Source: Struthio camelus (lineage: Eukaryota > Chordata > Aves > Struthioniformes > Struthionidae). Taken from it: a DNA stretch of 64,000 nucleotides. The notes under the pieces were generated by a model. That model was not told where the DNA came from. It saw nothing but the letters and a program-made list of their open reading frames with translations, and searched no databases. A program made the position numbers and the translations under genes. The DNA is taken from assembly GCF_040807025.1 (NCBI RefSeq), contig NC_090947.1, forward strand, positions 4,588,001 to 4,652,000, given 5' to 3'. This document shows, one piece after another, positions 1-13,100 of this stretch. The stretch's first letter is position 1, and each line of letters starts with the position of its first letter.

Positions 1-1109
1 TTTGTTGTGTTTCTTTTTTCTTTCCCCCTCTCCCGCTTCATACGAAAAGGTTTTGTGCTTGTCTTCCTCAGCCCTCCTTGCTGTACAGTGATGCCCTGCC
101 AGCCAGAAGTTACAGGGTTTGTCATCCTAACGCACTAACCACAAATACAGAAGCTGCTCACTTTCGGCCGTGCCTCACCCCCGTGGTTCCTGTTGGACCC
201 ATGTCTTGCTCACTGTGGTGTCCCCCTTGGTGCCTGATCCGTTTGAATGCACGTGTGCAATGCTCAGATTTGCTGGTCGGTCCTTTTATTCCCGCTGGGA
301 TCGTGCAAGTGCTGCTCGTGGAGTTGTGATGCTACTGCAGGCACCTGTCTGGATGGAGACAAGTGCCTTCATTTTTTGGTGCGTTATCCAGAACATGCAA
401 GAGCAGCCGGAGAGAGGCAACATCAGTTCTTGCTGGTTGTGTAACAACAGAAATCTGTTGAAGTTTAGTGGCCAGATTTCACTGTTCCTGTTTTTTAAAC
501 TCTAAAATGAGCTTGTGGCAGATTTTATTCTCAAGCACCTAAGGCAGAGTTTCCTACTCCCTGTGCTTCCAGGGCCGATGGTGGGGAATATTTATATGCT
601 GAACTGGAGCTAGATGGATGCCTTAGAATATGCATCCCCCTCCTGTCACAATAATTTGGCAAAAGGGGCTTTCAAGCAAAACTCATCAGAATATGTGTCT
701 CCCATCTTTTGCCAGGACTAAAAGTAAAAGCTAAACAGATGTGAACAGTTTAAGAGTTGATGTAGCCACTTAGTTCATAGGTAACGCAAAATGTTGAACT
801 GCACATTGGAAGAACTGTTAGAAATGCATGCCTGTGTGAGGGATTTGAGTGGCGGTCATGGGGGCGGGGAGGGGTGCAATTTGGATTTTGCACATGCCTC
901 GTGGAGTTTGCCAGCTCACTGGACTGCGGTTGTGTTGGTTCTTCACTTGCATGCGGCTTGTGGTTGTTTACAGGAGATGTCCCTGTACTCGTATAGACTG
1001 CTCGTTCCTGTCCGTCCTTCGCGCTGCACCTTGCGACTTTGTAATGCCCCAGCCTGAAACCAGGAACTAGGTCTGCCAGTCCTGTTCTGACTCTGTCTTT
1101 CAATTGTAG
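1..1109 (+). other. LRRFIP1 intron, 3' part
   Basis: Intronic DNA leading to the first visible coding exon. It ends in a pyrimidine-rich tract and AG at 1108-1109. Short ORFs here lack splice context and known protein similarity. No named repeat is seen. Confidence 0.7.
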
Positions 1110-1175
1110 GCGTCTGTGTATGACGAGAGCGTTTACAGCGGGAGTCGTCGGTGTAGTGCCTCTAGTTCTCGTGCT
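1110..1175 (+). CDS. LRRFIP1: LRRFIP1 exon, Ser/Arg-rich linker ([13 protein letters not shown])
   Basis: A 66-nt, phase-0/0 exon encoding [20 protein letters not shown] and then RA. It is flanked by AG at 1108-1109 and a GTAAG donor at 1176. It resembles the SVYD...SGTRRYSASSSRA segment of LRRFIP2 and the alternatively used linker exons of LRRFIP1. Its symmetric phase lets it be skipped without a frame change. The low-complexity Ser/Arg composition suggests a phosphorylatable, disordered linker. Confidence 0.85.
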
Positions 1176-4100
1176 GTAAGATGTTTTCTGTATTTCCCTG
1201 TTGTCTTGTCTCTGTCCTCCGGTAACCCGTTTCTACCAGAACACAGTCCTCCTCGGACCGAGGAACGTTAAGAAAGGATCACGTAAGATTCAATAGGAAA
1301 GAATAGGAAAGACACTACGTAAAATCCTTTCCCTCGCTGGGAGTCGATTCTCTTTTTGAAAAACGAGTTTAACGTGGTTTTAGGAAATCACCTTCCCAGT
1401 GTTATCACGTTAGCATTTAGAGCATGAAGGACGAAATTTTTGTCAACTTGTGGTTTGCTTGGTTTTGTTTCTTGGGTTTGTATTCAGTAGTGATGTTCCA
1501 GGGGAGAGAGGAGCAAGAACAACTTTGAGTTTGTCCCTGATCAGGAATGACAGGTTTAGGCTATTAATTTATATTGATTCCTTTAATTAAAAAAAAAGAA
1601 AGAAAGAAAGAAAGAAATCATTTTACAGAATAGGAGACAGAACACAGCTCTGCCTCCTCTCAAACAGTGCAATTGGGCAATTTGGCCTGGCAGTATCTGC
1701 CTGAAAACATAGACAAAAACCTTTTCTTTTTTAATTCTACTCTAAGGGAGTACTGCTTGTTCTGTCTCTGAACTCTTCTCTGGTTATCTAAAAAAAGCCA
1801 AATACCAAAACCTGAAGAACAACACCAAAACCATTCCAGGCAAAGCATCATTGCTAACTTAACCTTAAAAGTTATAAATCTATTAACTTGAAGAAAGAAA
1901 CTTTCATGAATGCTTACTAAGCTGCTGCTCTTGCTAGTCTGTAAAAGGCTATGCCATCCTGTTGCAATTAAACTGGTTCATTAATTGTGCTGTGCCTCTT
2001 TCTGCTACTGATCTTGTGTTTCAAATCACTTGTAGTTTCACAATCTTGCCTTGTTTTCATTAATGACCAGCTAGGACTGTGTCGGCAGCCCGCGATTCAG
2101 CAGGCTTGCTGCTTGCGCTGTGCGGAGCTAGTTGTAGTCCCTTGTTTGCATGGGCTGTCCTCCTCTGTTTTAGATAAGTATCAGAAAGGTCCTGATGATA
2201 CAATTGTAGTGTTGGGAGAAATAATTTCCGCTGGGCTCCGAGCCCGAGAGCTATTCAGTCTCGTGCAGCCCCTGCTAATGGCTTGAACAGAGAGCATCGA
2301 ATAAATGTTAGTGCTTGTTCCCCCTTGCTCCCGCCACCGCTGTGCTGCGGATATTTGACAGCTTGTAGGTAGCTCAGCCTTTCCCGTTGGCGTTGCTTGG
2401 TCGTCTGTAGCAAAAAGATAGTTGAAATACGAGGTTTTTGCCCCAAAGGGAATGGCCTGGTCACAACTACTGCATTGACTGGGGTTATTTTACCATCTCT
2501 TAAGCTTGTAGCCCTTTTCACATTTGGAAGATGCACCATTTGGGTAGATGTCAGCACAGGATGGTTTTGGAGGATAGCTGACAAGTGACTGCAGAGGATG
2601 AGACTGAGATTGGCCTTGCTTGGTCTCAACTGACTGACCGAATGGCCCTTACTTCAATATTGTGCCTTGCAATATGCATGAAGCAACTATGGAATAAAGA
2701 GGTACCGGGAAACATGAGTATTGGACTACTCGGTAGTTAATGCTTTTTCCCTATTAAAAATTTCAAGTTTATTCTTCATCCTTTTTATGTTAAACACAAA
2801 GCATCAATGATGGCTCAAGGCTCCTGTGCCTGGACTGCATAACGAGAAAAGCCTAAATATTTACTTCAGATTTTTTTTTTATTATTGTTATTTAGGAACT
2901 GAAGTGGCTGTGATTGAAAATAGTTGTAAACTTTATGGAACACAGTTCTAACTTTTGCTTATTTTTGCCTGTGAAATGAAACGCTGTAGTCCAGATGCAT
3001 GAAGCCAATGCCACTTTCTGTACGACATCCAGAGATATGGCTTGGTAGTGATTCTGTCCTGTTTTGGTGGCTAAGTGCTGTGTGCCTCGAGTGCAATGCT
3101 TCAGAGTTAGAAACTAAGCTTATGGTTGTATTGTAGCTGTCGTTATTTCCCACTGCTACCATTTATTTGTACTGTAAACTTAAATTTTCATACCATCAGG
3201 CCGTCTCCTGGCCTCTTGTTCCCTCCCCTCTTCTAGAAAGGTCATTTGACATAGAGAACTGACGGAGCTGGTTTTAAAAATGGGAAGGAAAACAAACACA
3301 CACACAGTTTGGTGGTTCTCAAAACCCTGATCACTGCTACCCAAGAAGGGTGCAAGTTTCTGCCAGAAGCTGTTAGCAGCTTTGTCACAGTTTTCTGAAA
3401 TACGTATCTCAACAAGTAGGCAGGGATTAGTTTCTAGATTCATTAAATCAGAAAGATGGTAGTCTCCTTTTTTTGCACCAGCAAAGAACAAAATGAACAT
3501 GACAGTCAGATTAGCCTCTTTACGAAGGTTACTTTCACAGTTTCCTTGCAGTGGTAGTAATAGGAAAAAATAACGTCCCGGTAAACATCAGATGACTTTT
3601 AAGCTGTGTGTATTCTGAACGTATTGAAAAAAACTCCCTTTCGTATATATGTTTACATATTTTTCTGTAAAATGCGTTGAAGTACAACAGTGAGCTGCCA
3701 TTCTGAAATCTGTAGGAAAATAGAGGGAATTATTCTAAAATTCATATCCAGAAAAGGTTTTAGTTCCATTTCCCTGACGGTTAAAGCTTTTCATTTTCGT
3801 TTAACTACGTTATAACCTGTGGAAATAAGCAGTAGAGACACGTTTTTTGTAAGCAACAAGTCAGCCCGGTTTGTTCTGTGTCACCAGTTGGATATTTGCT
3901 TTTAAGGACTAATTCTTTCTTTGGCAGGAGAGGAGGGCAGCAGGTGCTGGAAAAGCAGGAGGGATATTAAGTCTCTGAGATGGTTCCAGTTTTTACTTTA
4001 ATCACCACATAGATAAACACTTATCTTGGCTGTTTCTTGCTTTGGCCTATGGAACATGGATTCATTTGGTATGTGCGCAATGTTGGAAAAAGCAGGAAGG

Positions 4101-7100
4101 AGACTCACTGGAGAACATCAAAGCTCTTGATGAGTCGTGGGATTGAGCCATTTGTATAGCGATGAAGGTTCCTTGGTTGTGACTGGTATCTTAAGATATT
4201 TAAATAAAACATTAATCTGTCTGTTCTGCCATTCTAAGAACGGTATCAAAAGTTTGCTTGGTCCATCCGCTGGGATTACTGCTTGCCTTAATTTGTAAAT
4301 TAATATTAAAAATAACTGTTCTCTGACTTGTAACTGCTCTTCCTTTGTCCGGTTGCATGTAACCCTTTTTGTAACTAACTTCAAATGTAATGCTCCCATC
4401 CCTCTGTTGCTTCCCTGTCTGTTTCTAATTCTTTTCTCTTCTCTCTGCTTGCTATTCTTCGTTAATGCAGCCTTCAGAGTACAGCTGCTACCTTGGTTCA
4501 GGATCTCGGGCGTCTTCAAGAGCCAGCTCTGCTCGGGCCAGTCCAGTGGTGAGCTCCTCTATTTTTCTTCTTTTCTGAAGCTGCTTCATTCCTGTTCCAC
4601 AAGGTGTTTTTGTGCACAAAACACAGATTTCTGTGGTCTTAATTGGGCTTTTACAGGGCAGTGCTTAAAACAAAGAAGGGATGAACTGGATGAGAAATTA
4701 TGAAACAAAAAAAAAAAAAGAAAAGAAAAAGCGTTGTTGCATGAACCAAAAGCATACTTCTTTTGCGAAATTGTGCATTTCCATAGGAATTAGAGTCAGG
4801 CTTAAGGCACATTGGCAAAGGTATGGTGAAAAAGCACTAGCGTTGTTGATGCTAGCGCCGCATCTGCTTTGGTTGTTAATACCAGGAAACCCTGGATCTT
4901 ACTGTAGTTATCAAGAAGTTTAGTTTCTCTCCATTCAGAAGTATTTTAGTGTTGCATTGCTGCAAGTTTGCAGAAATGGCCATATTTCATATTGCAGAGG
5001 AACATTAAACTGGCCAGAGATTGTATTTGAATGTATTTGTTGGACTGCAGATTACTAAGCGCTTGAGGATCTTTGGCGTCGTGAAATAACTATTTTGGGG
5101 AGCTCCTAAGCAGTCGTGGCCGAACAAGAGTCGAATGCTAAAGATTTATCCAGCTTACTGTAGTTACCAAAGCAAAACTTTTTTTTCCCCCCTGCTTTTT
5201 ATTGATTGAAAAAATGAGGCAATTACTTTCTATGACATATGCTGCTTTCCCTTTGATTGTTCCATCTAATCTTTTACAACTGAATGTATTTCCCCAGTGA
5301 TTTCAGAACAAGGCCTGATAGCTCGGCGACAGCAGCAAAGCGCCGTAGCTCACCTTTTAGAGGAAACGCGCACCCTACAGTGGAGCAGCGAATAACAAAA
5401 TTAATTGTTCCTGGAGAGCGAGTTTTGAAGTGCTCCGCCGAGTTTTAGTAAGCTAGCTTCGCTTCAGGGAAGCGTTCCTTGTAGCACAGTTTCAATGTGC
5501 CAATTCTCTTGGGACCTATCACTTACTGCCTGCCACATCCCCAAGATATGAAGTGATGAGGAGGGTGATACCATAAATTAACACATGTAATGTGCTTCTC
5601 TAGTCATAACATCCTATTGCCTTGTTTGCGTAGCTGAGGAGCTGAAACTTAAATGCTCTTAATGTTGCCTGAAGGAGTAATTCAGAGAAGCCACTGCGCC
5701 TGCAACAGGGTAAGCTGTAACATGCAGGTTTGGAGCGTTCCTTTTCAATAAATACACATTATCTGCAGTAACGAATTACTGATGTTCCCTCCCAAACATA
5801 ACTTGCAACTTGCAAACCCGTGCATCGTTGACATTTTCTCCCACAGCGAGAGCTGTGCAGTAGGTCTGCATCGTGGCAGTGACGCTTTTGACCGCAGGGC
5901 AAGCCTTTTGATCATCCGGCAGCCCACAGCAATCTGAGAAAGACACTGAATAAACTTGCTCAAGCGAAAGGAAAGGGAACGGATAGAAAAGAGCAGTGAA
6001 AATTCCAGGTGTGAGTCTGCGCTGAAGTGTGGGCATTCCTTAAAGAAAAGGGTACATCTACTTTTTAAATGACTCTTTAGGATTTTCATCAGATACCGTA
6101 TGGCAGCTGGTGAGCTGTAAATAAATTAATATTTTTGAGTAGTCCGTGACTCTGAGGGAACTATGAGTTCTTGCTGTGTGTACCTGCTCTGCTGGCCTTG
6201 AAAACTGTTTTTATTATCTCAAAAGCAAAAAATAATTAGAATAACCGGGGATTCCAACCAAGCCCTTTAAGAATCAGGTACATTGAAACTGGCTTCCATT
6301 ATGTGTTTTTTCGTAAGCAGCCTGAGTCATTAGTGCGAGTTGTTTATGGTAATAACAAAATGCAGCTTGCCCCTCCTGGGAGCTATAGGGGATTTTTGTC
6401 TTTTAATTTTGTCTTTTAATTCTCCGCTAAAGTTTTGGGCTGCTCGGATGCGAGTGGGTGGAGATGGTTAGCTGTGTCAGCAGAGAAATTGGAGAGGTGC
6501 CCAGCTGAATCTGGGCTGCAAGGAGGCGGCAGGGAATTTTTTTTTATTGCTGTTATTACTATTTTTTTTTTTAATCAGTGGTTTATTGCAGGGTATGAAT
6601 AGCTTCCGTTATTTCAGTGGCCTTGAAGAGGTGAGAGTCAATGCAGTAGTGGGTCTAAAATGCACCGCTGCAGGGACTCTGCTTCTCCTGAGGTAGGGTA
6701 GCACAAGCCTTGCTGCTGGAGGTGGTGAGGGTCATGTCTGCTGCAGGCTTCTCTGCAAAATTTCGAATTATTATGCTGGATGAATCCAGCATCTTTTTTG
6801 TTTGTTTTTAGCCTATATTAATTAAACAATGCTTTTTTATGCAACTCACAGTAAGGCATCACTTGCCTTGCCTTTTACTGATAGCGAATTTAAGGCGTTT
6901 CGGTAACATTTCCAGTTGCGTGCTTGATCTTGGCAGTAGGATGTTGAAATAAAGCCCTGCTTTCTCAGTTAGCTCAGCAGTTTATCGCTCCCACTCATGC
7001 TGTCCTGAAATGTCATCTGCCTGGATTTCCTAAAGGAAGGATAAAAATCTCTTTGGAGAGCCGCAGTAACTTGCAGTCTCACTTCTGGCAGGCCTTGTGC

Positions 7101-10100
7101 TTGAGAGAGGTAAAGTGTGATTGTTTTGGTCTATAAGTAGTCCACGTTAGAGCTGTTTTAATATTGCTGACCCCTAAAAAGGTGGTGTTCCCTCCCTTAA
7201 TACGTCAAACCCTATGCTCTCTTGATTCTGTTTTATATATCTTTTGCCATTTGCACGCTGATTTGATTCCAAGTTTACTTTTGAAATGACTGGCAGAGGA
7301 TGAAGGAAAGGGGGCTGTCTGCGTTGAAAAGCCGAGTTTCCAGCAAGACCCCACTTCAGGGTCTGATAGCTTGCAAAATCCATGTACTGTAATAAAAATC
7401 ATGAATGGTTAAGACTGAAATTGTATACATTTTTCTTACATATGTAGGCATTATTAGGCAGGCACACAACGTCAAGTTGTTCCTGAGTCTGGTTAAGTAT
7501 CATGAGAAACTAGATTCTGAGAATGGAGAACTACTCAGTTTAAGTTTCTAAATTAAAATGTCGTTCTAACCCTTAAATCTTTTCTTAGAATTTTTTTCCC
7601 CCTCTCTCTCTCACTGTTCGTTAAACATCATGCAAAAGGCTACAGGAGTTTGTAGCTGCTCTGCACAGCTTTGCGAACCTGCATTCTCATTTGTGCTGTA
7701 GTTTTTGCAATACAGTAGATACCAGGAACAAGGTGTAAATGCTTGCTTGCCTTTGTACTTTTAAGACTTTACTATATCAGCATGGGGTTTGCTGACTGAT
7801 TTTTTTGATGCTGTGAATAGCCACATTTTTCCCATAGTCCCAACCAGTAATTGTCTGCTGCCCTTGCAGTTATTGTAGATATGCAAATAGATCATGTTTT
7901 AATATTAAAGCATTAGACTTGGTATCAAATATGGACCTTTAGATGACTGAGAGCACATGTCAAGTCCTTCTGTCCAAATGTAGGCAAACGTGCGCAAGCT
8001 ACTGACGTATTTTGGCTGAGATGCTCTTTTTAATATAAATAGCTGGATTTTTTTTTTTAAGTTAATAAAATAAGATGGTAGGGCAAGGCAGTTATTTATG
8101 CATTCAGAATAGATTCAGAATGTAGTAGTATTTATCTGAAGAGCTTCTGAGCAAAGGAGGACAAAATAATAGGAGAGGACCCATCTTGCTGTCTTGCAAA
8201 GATGATGTATCGTGTTAATGCTCCCCCTCTTGTGGGCACTCGTAATGGGACGCGGGCAGTCAGCACGCACCCTCATAAGGCAGAGCATTATCAGTGCAAG
8301 GCCTACAAAATGTAGGATCGCAAATGCAAGTGCAATTCGGAGAATGTGCAGTCTTCACGTGATAAAGCAATGCAGAAGCGTGGGTAGCTTTTCTCATTGG
8401 AAGAAGCTTATCGTGCTCCCGCAAGAAATAAAATGAAGACGGTAGCAATTTCCATGGAAGCAGTTAGCTGCGTGCCCAAGCTTTGCTTTCTCCCCTTTAC
8501 GCTTGAGAGATGTACATTATGCTTGCATACACGCCTAGCCACTGATAGGGTCTGGATTTCCTGTAGGCCTCAAGGAGTGAGGATTTGCTGCAGTGCTAAC
8601 TTGCATTTCAGTGGCTGATAAGTTTGTTTAAGCAATGAGGTTTGGCATAACACTCATTCCTAAGTGAGGATACTCCTGACAAATCCACTTTAGACCTGAC
8701 AAAGTTCAGCAATGTTTTCCACTGCTGACTTTTTTTTTTTTTCTGAAGGCTTAATGCTAATCGCTAGTGTTAAGGTGGCTCTTGTCGTTGGAAAAACATG
8801 CAGGATTTTTTCAGGATGCTGTGCGCCCCAGCTGAGCTGATCAAACTAATAAGACTGTGATCATATCAGTTGTTATGTTGACTGCAGTACTTCTTTTGTA
8901 ATTCCAGTGTTTGTAGATACTATTCCTTGTTCAGTACTATCTACTGCAAGAATTTTTCTTTCATGTGGGCCATTTTTCCACTTCAAAATGTGCTGTACTA
9001 CTTTAAGAACAGGAAATGATCTTAATTTGATTTGTCACAGCAAAGACCTTGCTTTTTATGAGGACGTTGATCTAAGTGCATGATCCTAGACGGAGCTGAA
9101 CAGTGATCAGTCACCTATCAAAGAAGCAAAAGTTGCTCTTTTAATACCTGAGCACGCTACGCGGTCCTATCTAACAGCCAGCGTTTCCAGTTGAGCTTGT
9201 TCTGCAGCCTTGTCTAGGAGGCTGGAAGCTGGAAATTGTGCGTGAGAGTCCCCGTTCTTCCGACGACACAAATACACTGAATGAGCATCCCTCTTTGCTT
9301 GCAGCTGGGGTGTAATGTGTAAGTATCCCAGGAGCATTGAGGTCTCTTCAGGAAGCGAGAGGTGTTCCACGTGCACCGTGCCCATGCTGCTGGCGGCTCT
9401 GATTTCAGCCTGGATACTCACCGGTGGCCAACACCTTCAAGGGTTAGTTAACCTGCTAGCTGGCTCAGGAGGAGATAAATGTGTGGGGTTTTTTTTATTT
9501 TTTTTTTATTTTTTTCAAATGTGGTACAAAACTGTTTTTATTATCTACCAAAAACAGGCAGTATTTCCATATATAGGCTTGAGGAATCATTGCGCTCTTG
9601 TGGAGCGTCCAGCTGCGGTAAGCCTCCGATCCTGCTGACTTTTTTGTAACAGGGCTCTGGTTTTATTCTGAAATAGCTTTCCGAAGAGGCTGCACTGTGA
9701 TCCCGTTGTACTTTACTCTGCAAAGAGCAGCCTGTTCCCTTTGCAAAGGATCTGCATGCTGGGCTTTTCCTGAAAATGACTTCCTTTTCCTTCTTTCTTA
9801 TACACCCAAGCATGAATTGGCCAAATTATTGGCAATGAAGAAGGTAATCTGTGAGTAGAAAGACACCCATACCTTTGTAGAAAGGAAAAATGATGTAATA
9901 TTTTAAAAATGAAAGGCCTTGTACCATTAAGTGAATTGCTCTTTGTATCTCCTTTCCTAGCGAGTGTCCTGTTAGGCCTTCATATTTTTTTAACGTGTGG
10001 ACATTTCAAAAGCCAGTAAATTTGCACGGAAGCCCATGTCGAGTGTAGTCCTGTGAAAGCAGAGGGGTTGCTTTCAGCCTATTTAAATTTTGGTGTTCTT

Positions 10101-13100
10101 TATTGCTTGATGGTATGGAAGGTGAGTATTTTTGGCAAGAACTTTGTCTAACTTCAGATAAAAATAAACGTTTCCTCCTGAGCTTTCTCTGTTTGGTTTC
10201 TTTCTGGATCCAATGCCAAAGGGCTTGCAGGAGACTGGAGGAAGGCTGAAAACCTGCAGTTCCCTCTGGTGGCTGCCTGCTGTCGGAAAGAGCAATTTCT
10301 CTTTTAAAGCAGTGAATATATTATTTTAAAGCGGAATCAAAGCTGTATAAAACATTCATGTAAAATAGACCTTGGTCTTCCACAAGACACTCTGAACAGC
10401 TTTTGCTTACAAGACGTTTGGGTGTCACTGCCACATACGTTCATTGTTTCAGATGGACTTCTTTGCTAGAAAAGCGCCTATACTTTTCCAAGTGCCTGAT
10501 ACTATATCAGAGCGGGGAGCTTCTTCATAAAGCGTGTTTTGTGTGTTCCCAGGCGCCAAGCGAAGCTGACTATTCTCAAATCAGATCCCAGTTTTAAATG
10601 TTCATATTGAAAAAAATTGGTGGTGGCACTTGTTCTTTTGGAGGAGAGTAGACTTTGGGCGTTTAATTCATGGCACCAAGTGGGCATGCGTAGCGGGGCA
10701 GCACAACGGAAAAGCAAATGTGCTATAGTCTTTGATACCACCCCAGCTTTGCAGCTTCTTGATAGCTTTGAGTGACTGTATTCTCCCAGGAGCTTAGAGA
10801 ATTGTTAAAGATTGTTTGCAAGAAGCCTGCAGCAAGCTTGCCAGCTGTGGTTATGAGTGCTCGGCCTAGAAATAGCTACCAAATGCATATCTCTCGCCGC
10901 ATATTTTTCCACTCTTTTCCCTTTTATAAATGGAAACTTTTATTTGACCATTTTTCTGCATCGTTAAAACAATATTGACATTTGCTCCTTTTATCACATT
11001 GTGCAACCTCAGGTTTTATTCTTCTTATGGAATTTGAGTGCATTCTGTGATTCGATTATCGCTGAGGAAAGCAATATTTTTAATTCTACCCTCAACCTCT
11101 AATGTAGATTTTGCAAAAGGCTGGACAGAAATTCCTGGAGATGATTTGTGTGTGTCCTAAGCTGTGGTAACACACCCATATGTGTAGTGCCACAACTTTC
11201 TTGTTCAACCTCAGCATCGTGTTTGGCTTGGCAAGAAAGCTGCCAAATCCCCCCTTGGATTGCCAGCTGACTGGCATGAAAACATCAGGCTATTTGCAAA
11301 AATAAAGCCGACTTGCTTATTGGGTCTGAACAGAAGTATCTGGGTCCAGTAGTGATTTCTTTTTTTTCTTATTCCATCCCAATTAAGAGGGTTCTCAAAA
11401 ATAGATATGTTGTCCATTATTACCTAAGTACTTTGCATTCACTGTCTCTGGGGAACCTATATCTAGTGCTTTAAATCTGGCATGTTTTACTTGGAAGCCT
11501 AAGTCTTAAATTTTCTTAATGCTAATCATTGGAAATTTATTTAGGATATGCAATACAGTGTCAGTGTAAAACGCTGATTTGTAGTAGGTACCTCAAAGTT
11601 TTGGGGGAAGGGAGGCTGCTTGCTTTTTAAGAGGTACCATGGGCAATACAAAAAGTAACACCGAGTGGGATCTTCCATGCATGGCTGCTTTGTTCAATTC
11701 AAATAAAAAATGATCACAAGTCCGAATTGATCGGAAAGAGAGGTTTTTCTTGAGTGTGTTTTATTTCCATGAGATCTGCTTTCAGCTAAGCCTCAACTGT
11801 CACCTACCTTCATCTGAAGAAGTTGTCCCTTGTTCTTCCAGTCCTTGCAAACAGCAAGGACTGGAAAGCTGTTTAGCTCTTTAGCTGTTAGGCTCTTGAC
11901 CTGGAAAAGCCATTTGTTTTCCAGAAATGTTTTGGAAAACCATATCGACTCTGCTGTTATATGTTTCCAGAAGTAGAAATATCCTGGGCTTTTTGAGTTC
12001 TGCTAGGCTTTTCCTTTCTTAAGGCTTTTTCTGTTCATGATATGCTATGTTTTGAAAGACTTTTTTTTTTTCCCTCCTTCTTCTTCTTTTCCTCAATAGC
12101 AAATTGAACCATCACAAAACACTTGATTTTAAATTTCCGCTCTTAGGACTCTGGATATTTTGCTCTGTTTCAGAGCAGTAAAAAATGAATAGGATTGTTC
12201 CCATCAAGGAAAAAAAATTTCCCCAGGTTGTATGTGTTTTCCCAATGTTTAAGTCTTGCTCTGTAACTTTCTTTTGAACACTCATATATTTTCTGTGCTC
12301 CTAAATGCTACTTTGGCTCTGGTTCTTTTTTTTTTGAGACTAGTTTTTGGAGGATCTGTCTTCTGAATCAGTAAATTCTAGTGAACTACTGAAATCATAA
12401 ATGGGCTGTTTATTTAGACTTTGAGCAGGGCCCTTGATATTTTACTTGAGGATTAGTTCATGTATTCTCAGCTGTACTTGGATCTTTGCTTGAAGTCAGA
12501 GGTCTCCTGTTATGAGCAGAGAACACTTTTCTGAGGTTTTTAAGCTTCGGATCTCTCTCTCTCTTTTTTTTTTTTTTTTTCCCCCCCTCTTCCTCCCACT
12601 TTTGGAAAGTGGGGCAGAGGGACTGCGATCCATTCAGTCTGACTGGTACCTTTTTTTTTTCTTCTGGAATGGTGGGAGGACTTGTGGCTAGGCTTCGAAG
12701 GTGGTTTATTTCACTTGAGGTCCATTACGCTCAAGCTTCAGGGAGCTCTCTTGGTCTGGCAATCTACTGATCTTTCAATTAAAATATTAATAAGTCACAA
12801 TTGCTGCTCTGGGTTGGTTTGAGGAGTGGTTTTTAAGTTGTTCTAAAATAAAAAGCAGGAGCAGGTACAAATGTCAGCACAGCAGTTGTGTGCAACAGTT
12901 TTTATTTCCAAGGAAAGGTATTTGGAGGTTTGAATGCATGTTCACACAGCTTTTCTATTCTTGCGTTGTCAGCTTGTAGATTGAACGGCATCTTAATGTT
13001 TGAAACAGTATCATGTAGCATATGGAAAAAGGTGTTCCTCCAACTTATTTAATAGACCTTATAGTTTTTCATCAAAATGTATGTTCCACTTAAAATGATG

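Noticed and set aside
11836-11866. MicroRNA precursor
   Set aside because: The stem is only 13 bp with no extension. Precursors need roughly 30 bp.
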